DNA of 11,748 nt. Source: Nitrospinaceae bacterium (GTDB lineage Bacteria; Nitrospinota; Nitrospinia; Nitrospinales; VA-1). The notes under the pieces are model-generated. The model saw only the letters and a program-made list of their open reading frames with translations, ran no database searches and was not told the origin of the DNA. Position numbers and translations under genes: made by a program. How positions within the stretch are numbered: the first letter of the stretch is position 1; each line of letters begins with the position of its first letter. The stretch covers positions 1-11,748 of the forward strand of contig JAPYPM010000056.1 of the NCBI GenBank assembly GCA_029937635.1. The letters are read 5' to 3'. Below are positions 7,451 to 11,748 of the stretch, one piece after another.

Positions 7451-7948
7451 TTAATCATAAATATCAAACTTTTTTAGATAAGAAACAAAACTGATAACAT
7501 TTACTAATTCGATAGGTTCTTCTTCTATAAGTTTAATTGCTTTTTCATCAAAGTAACCTGTAGTAATAAAGATACCTCTTGAAGCCCCCTCACCTTTAAC
7601 CGTATCGATAAAGCCTTTAACCTTTATAGAGTCCACCATTTTATTTGGAGGATCTATAATACATAAAGCCAAGTATACTCCTCCAACAACTGGCGTCTCA
7701 TCAATCATTGCTATTTCTAATTCACTGTTGTTTGCCCAGACTGAATGCTTGTGTTCAAGGTTAAACTTGGAGAGAAACTCAACACACTTTTCTTCAAAAG
7801 AATCCTGATCTATCAGAAATTTTGGAATATCATCAGAACTCTCAAATCGTAACTGATCTTGAGGTGCGGGGGGAGCGGCATTTTTTAATAGGACTATTAA
7901 AATAATACCTACAAAAAAAGCAATACCAGATATTATGAAAAGTCCCAC
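7451..7948 (-). CDS. Membrane-anchored protein with degenerate Mrr-like nuclease fold
   Basis: A 165-residue protein with an N-terminal membrane span (residues 3-21, IISGIAFFVGIILIVLL), a short proline-rich linker (APPAPQ), and a soluble domain from about 48. That domain resembles the Mrr/restriction-endonuclease-like fold: an opening helix FEEKCVEFLSKFNL, then VYLALCIIDPP, KGFIDTVKGEGASRGIFITTGYFDEKAIKLIEE (about 111-143), where the GIFITTGYFDEKA pattern matches the 'GVLVTTSxFxxxA' core, and a closing IELVNVISFVSYL. The expected QxK catalytic strand reads LALCII instead, so nuclease activity is probably lost. Start is GTG in TAGTG, overlapping the preceding gene's stop by one base, which suggests coupled translation. 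The position behind a bc-type complex and the single anchor suggest an accessory or assembly role, an inference. The fold call rests on pattern only. Confidence 0.7.
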   Translation of the reverse strand: MGLFIISGIAFFVGIILIVLLKNAAPPAPQDQLRFESSDDIPKFLIDQDSFEEKCVEFLSKFNLEHKHSVWANNSELEIAMIDETPVVGGVYLALCIIDPPNKMVDSIKVKGFIDTVKGEGASRGIFITTGYFDEKAIKLIEEEPIELVNVISFVSYLKKFDIYD

Positions 7949-8130
7949 TATTTAATCATTTCGTCCCAGATTTTTTCTTTCTCACCACTTTTTATGTGAC
8001 GGTCATTTTTAACCATCTGCACAATAGCGATCCAGAAAACAAAGCCAACAATCGGGAGCATGGCCGCGATGGGCATATTATCAGGTTTTAATGCAATAAG
8101 AAGAAAGTTTTCTAAAGGTGATAGTTCCAT
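7948..8130 (-). CDS. Small single-span membrane protein of the respiratory operon
   Basis: A 60-residue protein with a single predicted transmembrane helix (about residues 20-40, PIAAMLPIVGFVFWIAIVQM), flanked by an N-terminal amphipathic stretch (MELSPLENFLLIAL) and a charged C-terminus (KNDRHIKSGEKEKIWDEMIK). The 'PDNMPI' just before the helix and the 'NDR' just after it resemble small proteins found next to multiheme cytochrome c genes in bc-complex operons of other bacteria; this is recalled likeness, not a search result. It is probably a minor subunit or assembly factor of the quinol:cytochrome c oxidoreductase. It starts with ATG, follows the octaheme cytochrome gene after 90 bp of AT-rich DNA and overlaps the next gene by one base. 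Confidence 0.7.
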   Translation of the reverse strand: MELSPLENFLLIALKPDNMPIAAMLPIVGFVFWIAIVQMVKNDRHIKSGEKEKIWDEMIK

Positions 8131-8160
8131 AATATATCTTAATTAAAATGTTTAATTATA

Positions 8161-8190
8161 ATAATACCCTTTATTCTCTATATGAATCAA
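8161..8190 (-). promoter_or_regulatory. Weak candidate promoter in the gap behind the octaheme cytochrome gene
   Basis: The minus strand has TTGATT (8190-8185), 18 nt, then TATTAT (8166-8161). The gap 8131-8220 is very AT-rich, so chance matches are expected; if real it would give the 60-residue membrane protein and its neighbour their own transcript. No convincing terminator hairpin was seen in the gap. Confidence 0.25.
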
Positions 8191-8220
8191 TATAAATCCA
8201 TTAATATAATTGCTTCTTTC

Positions 8221-10917
8221 TTACTCATCTTCGTCTTCGTCCTCATCTTCGTCTTCGTCCTCATCTTCGTCCTCATCTTCTTCGCTTTCCCCAAGCGCTA
8301 AAGAGTCATCGTATTCAGCAGTATTATAAGAAATTAAATAGTTCTTTATAGAATCGACTTGTGCATCAATAGGGCCGATACTCTTAAGTTCCTTATATTT
8401 ATTCTTAACGACAAGCTCTTCACCCTTCTTCTCCCAATGAGAAGGCATCTTAGTCCAAGGAATCATTTCTCTTGTGTGTTTCAACCACTTTGGTATCCAG
8501 TTTTGGCGCAATCGATCTCCTGCTATACTAAACTCAATACCCTTTTCCCCTTCATCATGGCAGTTCCCGCATTCCATATAATTAACTGCCCTAACACCAG
8601 TTTCGATTTGATCCCTAGCCTTAACAGTGTTTTCACCGGCTTCATACTTGTTGACATCGGGTGACATGGCTTCAAAATACGCTGTCAAATCACGAACCTC
8701 TTTGTCCGTAAAAGAGAATGTGGGCATACGAACTTTGACCCATTTTCTTACAATGGTTGGGTTTTTAAGAAAAGAGTAAAGCCACGATCCCTTAATTCTT
8801 TCACCTACATGATAATCACCCAATTCAAGTGGTGGAGGATATAAAGCTTTTGCTTCAATATATTTCTGTATAACGCCACCCTCACCTTCAACGTGGTGAC
8901 ATCCCTTACAATTATACTTTGTAATAAGGCGACGGCCTATTTCAAGAATCCGTTCTTTTTCGGTTAAATTTTTTCTATATCCTTCTGGGATTTTTGTACC
9001 ATTAAAGCCTTTCAATAAAACAACTAAGGCATCAATTTCATCAGGTGCTAGACCAAAATTTGGCATTTTATCTAAAACACGCTCAGTACGAAAGGAATCA
9101 GGTTTTTTCAGTTTTGTTCGAGCCCATGCTTCCCACGTATGAGGTATATGCGAATCCCCATATTCCAATTCACTGGTCATTTTTCGTCCAAATGACGAAA
9201 GTTCAGGAGCAATTCTTCCCTCTTTCTCCATGCCATTAATGTCATGGCAAGCATAACAACCTCGAGTCCTTACAACATTTTTACCATGATCAATCAGAGC
9301 TTGACTACTGATGGCTTTATTAATACCAGGAATTAGTTTTTTTTCACCATGCATCATAAGATATGAAGCTATATCATTGGCCTGACCTTTTGAAAGTCTG
9401 AGATTAGGCATCAAGCTTTTGTGGTTGTAGCTTTTTGGATCACTCAGCCATGTTGTTACCCAGTCGGCGTTCACCTTACTAGCAATACGACTAAGATCTG
9501 GGCCAAACACCTCTCCGTTACCCTCGATCTCGTGACAAGCTAAGCAACCTACAGTATTGAAGAGTTTTTTACCTTTCTCAGGATCTCCAAATATGAATTT
9601 TTCAGCAAGAGTATAGTCTTTATCAGAAGATGCAATTAGATAGGCAGTAACTCCAAAAGCATCTTTATCATTAAAACCAAAGTTAGGCATTCTGGTTTTT
9701 GGTAAATATTGTTTTGGGTTTTTTACCCATCGATAAAGCCAACTAGCATCTACTTTCGATGCAATGCGATTTAATCTTGGTCCAACTTTGCGTTCAGCAC
9801 TATAACCATCCGCTAAGTGACACCCATGGCAACCAAGCTTAAGAAAGAGTCTCTTCCCCTTAGATAAAATAGGGGCCCCTTCTAGATTCACAACTCCAGC
9901 GTGGCAGTTTCTACAGGTAGATTGCATGAAAATCCCATGACTCATCGGCTCATTAATTTCAGCCGTTTGATCCATTTCATGATGCGAGCCGTGAGCATCC
10001 TCGGCAGGTGCGGTTGCCGTACCTTGACCCAAGTGACACCAAGTACATCCTGTTCGATTTGGAGGATGTTTTTTAATTAGTATATCAAGGTTAGGGTGAG
10101 TTTTAAGAGGTTGCTCAAAATCTTTATAGTATGGATCTGGGTAGGAAATGTGACAAGTTTGACATCGATCTACCTTATAAATAATTTCCTTAAAATTGTT
10201 TATTCCGAATCCTGGAATAACAGTTTGTTCAACAGCGCTAGGGCGCCAGACGAAAGGATAGGGTTTGTAAAAATCCATGGTTCGTTGGGCAGCCTCACTC
10301 TCCATAGCAAGACTACGCAATTGTTTTTCTAAATCATCACGCTTAGCTTTCCTAACGAGAAGTTTATCCTCAACATCCCTAAGATCCAATTCCTTTTCAG
10401 CAATCAAAGGATCAAAAGCTTTTATATTTTCTTCCAGATATTTAACCTTCTCTATTTGAACATCATAGTTCTCACCTTCATGCATAGCCTTTTTGTAGTA
10501 ATAGTAGGCTTCATCCAAATGACTACCTGCGAACTTCTTTTGTTCCATTACTTCAGAAAGTTTTATTTCGGCGTCTTGAACTTGGTCAATAAGATCCTGG
10601 TATTCATCAGAAGCATCTAACTTATTTTCAATTTGGCTTAAGTTGTTTTTTACCTCTTGCTCTTTTGCAGCAACCTTTTTATCAGCTGCAATCAATTTAT
10701 CTTCAGCCCTAGCATACTGAGCTTTGAAAAAATCATTTTGATGTTGTTTGAATCCACGGCGACTAAATTCATCATCCCAAAATGCCCAAAGAGTAACAAA
10801 CAGGAGAGCACCAGCTGAAGCAAAAAAAAGAAAACTAAAAGAAGTTTCCTCGTCTATGAACTGCTTGTCCTCTTTGTCAAATTCTTCTTCAACTATTGAA
10901 TCTTCAGGGTTAGTCAA
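8221..10917 (-). CDS. Membrane-anchored octaheme cytochrome c of a quinol:cytochrome c oxidoreductase
   Basis: An 898-residue protein with eight CXXCH motifs at residues 252, 291, 335, 363, 458, 554, 670 and 783. Order of parts: acidic cytoplasmic N-terminus (1-25), one transmembrane helix (27-47), long charged coiled coil (about 60-215), a three-heme segment (240-345), then five class I-like heme modules (350-830), each with a probable distal methionine in an MPxF-like motif (Met410, 503, 618, 731, 824), and an ultra-acidic tail. No cleavable signal; the anchor would leave the hemes in the periplasm. It lies 30 bp behind the cytochrome b gene and presumably replaces cytochrome c1 as the electron exit from the complex. 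The start is TTG; a TGA lies four codons upstream in frame and only ATT lies between, so TTG is the only good option. Family and complex membership are confident; the coiled coil and tail are unusual. Confidence 0.95.
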   Translation of the reverse strand: MTNPEDSIVEEEFDKEDKQFIDEETSFSFLFFASAGALLFVTLWAFWDDEFSRRGFKQHQNDFFKAQYARAEDKLIAADKKVAAKEQEVKNNLSQIENKLDASDEYQDLIDQVQDAEIKLSEVMEQKKFAGSHLDEAYYYYKKAMHEGENYDVQIEKVKYLEENIKAFDPLIAEKELDLRDVEDKLLVRKAKRDDLEKQLRSLAMESEAAQRTMDFYKPYPFVWRPSAVEQTVIPGFGINNFKEIIYKVDRCQTCHISYPDPYYKDFEQPLKTHPNLDILIKKHPPNRTGCTWCHLGQGTATAPAEDAHGSHHEMDQTAEINEPMSHGIFMQSTCRNCHAGVVNLEGAPILSKGKRLFLKLGCHGCHLADGYSAERKVGPRLNRIASKVDASWLYRWVKNPKQYLPKTRMPNFGFNDKDAFGVTAYLIASSDKDYTLAEKFIFGDPEKGKKLFNTVGCLACHEIEGNGEVFGPDLSRIASKVNADWVTTWLSDPKSYNHKSLMPNLRLSKGQANDIASYLMMHGEKKLIPGINKAISSQALIDHGKNVVRTRGCYACHDINGMEKEGRIAPELSSFGRKMTSELEYGDSHIPHTWEAWARTKLKKPDSFRTERVLDKMPNFGLAPDEIDALVVLLKGFNGTKIPEGYRKNLTEKERILEIGRRLITKYNCKGCHHVEGEGGVIQKYIEAKALYPPPLELGDYHVGERIKGSWLYSFLKNPTIVRKWVKVRMPTFSFTDKEVRDLTAYFEAMSPDVNKYEAGENTVKARDQIETGVRAVNYMECGNCHDEGEKGIEFSIAGDRLRQNWIPKWLKHTREMIPWTKMPSHWEKKGEELVVKNKYKELKSIGPIDAQVDSIKNYLISYNTAEYDDSLALGESEEDEDEDEDEDEDEDEDEDE
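8224..8280 (-). repeat. Short tandem repeat coding the (Glu-Asp)n tail
   Basis: Read on the plus strand, the unit CTCATCTTCGTCTTCGTC (18 bp) occurs twice without mismatch at 8224-8241 and 8242-8259, followed by its first 12 bases (8260-8271) and first 9 (8272-8280). It codes for the alternating acidic tail at the very end of the octaheme cytochrome. Every 6-bp slip adds or removes one Glu-Asp pair without a frameshift. Confidence 0.85.
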
Positions 10918-10947
10918 AATATACTTTCATAAATATTTAAAGAGAAA

Positions 10948-11703
10948 CTAAATATTAAACCAGGGCGTAACCAATATATATTTTATATTAAATCCAAGTC
11001 TTAAAGCGATCTTGATCACCATGCCAACCATAATAAGATAAAGTTGCACCTTGATAAACATACGTAAAAAGCCGACACTTTTGATAGCTTTTCGTTCAAG
11101 AAAAAAGTAGGCTGCAGTACCAACAGCAAAATAGCCACCTACTACAACACCACCAAAAAGCATAGCCATGTTATAAGTTCTCACACCAAAGGCATAAGGC
11201 AAATCGACACTAACCAAAGCCACTACCTTATGTGGGTCCCAATATTGCCATGGCATAAACAGATTCCATCCAGGTCCTCGCAAGAAAACACCCATGATAA
11301 TAAGCGAGATCCATAAGACCAGAAATCCGAAGGTATAAACCCAAATAGCGACCTTTCTTTCGTGGTAAGTATAATATCCATTTCGTTTAGGGTTCATATC
11401 AAGATTTGGAATAAGCATCAGACCTACTATAATCAAAACAGGTGCTATAACACCGGCAAACCAAGGGTCAAAGTAAACAAGAATGTCTTGAAGACCAAGA
11501 AAATACCAGGGAGCTTTTGATGGATTAGGGGTTTTGGTAGGGTTTGCAGCTTCCTCCAAAGGAGCATCGATAATAATAGACCAAACCGTAAGCCCCACAG
11601 TAACAAAAATAGCACAAAGGAATTCAAGTCGTACGAGATAAGGCCATACATGAACCTTTTCTTCCAATCCTTCAACTTTAGCCTTTGGGTTATCAGCTTC
11701 CAT
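10948..11703 (-). CDS. Cytochrome b C-terminal-domain ('subunit IV'-like) protein of a bc-type complex
   Basis: A 251-residue membrane protein with about five transmembrane helices (roughly residues 28-47, 81-99, 117-140, 178-201 and 217-235). The segment DAPLEEAANPTKTPNPSKAPWYFLGLQDIL matches the C-terminal domain of cytochrome b / PetD around the quinol-oxidising site; the usual PEWY motif appears as APWYF (about residues 64-68), so the PEWY glutamate is replaced. No heme b bis-histidine four-helix bundle is present, so the N-terminal cytochrome b should be a separate gene, probably upstream beyond the right edge, with a Rieske protein. The ATG at 11703-11701 is chosen because GAAGGA lies 7 nt upstream; a TTG at 11718 and an open frame to the window edge make a longer form or fusion possible but less likely. 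The octaheme cytochrome gene follows after 30 bp. Role: quinol oxidation at the membrane. Confidence 0.92.
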   Translation of the reverse strand: MEADNPKAKVEGLEEKVHVWPYLVRLEFLCAIFVTVGLTVWSIIIDAPLEEAANPTKTPNPSKAPWYFLGLQDILVYFDPWFAGVIAPVLIIVGLMLIPNLDMNPKRNGYYTYHERKVAIWVYTFGFLVLWISLIIMGVFLRGPGWNLFMPWQYWDPHKVVALVSVDLPYAFGVRTYNMAMLFGGVVVGGYFAVGTAAYFFLERKAIKSVGFLRMFIKVQLYLIMVGMVIKIALRLGFNIKYILVTPWFNI

Positions 11704-11710
11704 AAAAAAT

Positions 11711-11716
11711 TCCTTC
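11711..11716 (-). promoter_or_regulatory. Ribosome binding site for the cytochrome b gene
   Basis: GAAGGA on the minus strand ends 7 nt before the ATG at 11703. It is the best Shine-Dalgarno site in the window and decides the ATG over the TTG at 11718, which would lie directly on it. Confidence 0.75.
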
Positions 11717-11748
11717 AAATTATAAATAAGTAAATGTCTGTTGATTAT

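Noticed and set aside
8359..10951. Several plus-strand frames of 60-101 codons opposite the octaheme cytochrome gene
   Set aside because: They are antisense shadows of a gene with eight heme motifs; none has a ribosome site or protein-like motif.
11704..11748. End of an upstream gene, or an N-terminal extension of the cytochrome b protein
   Set aside because: The cytochrome b frame is open to the edge and another frame has a stop at 11722-11720, but 45 AT-rich bases are too few to decide; the strong ribosome site favours a separate start.

Overview
The window is AT-rich and densely coded, with nine genes on the minus strand and one (the molybdoenzyme) on the plus strand. A bacterial quinol:cytochrome c oxidoreductase operon containing a membrane-anchored octaheme cytochrome c and a separate 'subunit IV'-type cytochrome b fragment, plus a ferredoxin-type metF, point to a Gram-negative bacterium. 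A low-GC marine lineage such as Nitrospinota is my best guess, or a deltaproteobacterial relative. This rests on gene style only: no marker gene such as rRNA is present.

Layout in minus-strand transcription order, right to left. (1) Respiratory operon, 11703 to about 7451: a cytochrome b C-terminal-domain protein, an 898-residue octaheme cytochrome c with an N-terminal membrane anchor, a long coiled coil and a poly-(Glu-Asp) tail, a 60-residue single-span membrane protein, and a membrane-anchored protein with a degenerate Mrr-like nuclease fold whose start overlaps the preceding stop. The Rieske and N-terminal cytochrome b genes would be expected just beyond the right edge. (2) A compact second group, 7354 to 4639: metF (methylenetetrahydrofolate reductase), an exported SUMF1/FGE-fold protein without the FGE cysteine pair, a protein made of eight exact 27-residue leucine-rich repeats, and a small unknown acidic-tailed protein. 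Spacings are 23 bp, a 23-bp overlap and 13 bp, so these four are probably co-transcribed. (3) A lone plus-strand gene, 3956-4642, for a cytoplasmic sulfite-oxidase-fold molybdopterin enzyme. Its stop codon overlaps the stop of the small unknown gene in a shared TTAA. (4) A carbohydrate-modification pair, 3708 to the left edge: a three-part protein (glycosyltransferase, methyltransferase, TPR) followed 18 bp later by a MAF-like/CgeB-like glycosyltransferase cut by the window edge. A recognisable sigma70-type promoter precedes this pair.

Start codons are often not ATG: TTG or GTG are the best starts for four genes (1101, 6461, 7948, 10917), while two genes have better internal ATG starts than their longest open frames (3708, 11703). 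No tRNA, rRNA, CRISPR array, insertion sequence or attachment site was seen. No gap between genes exceeds 300 bases; the longest, 3709-3955, holds divergent promoter sequence. The most interesting parts are the architecture of the octaheme cytochrome and the two unusual membrane proteins that follow it.
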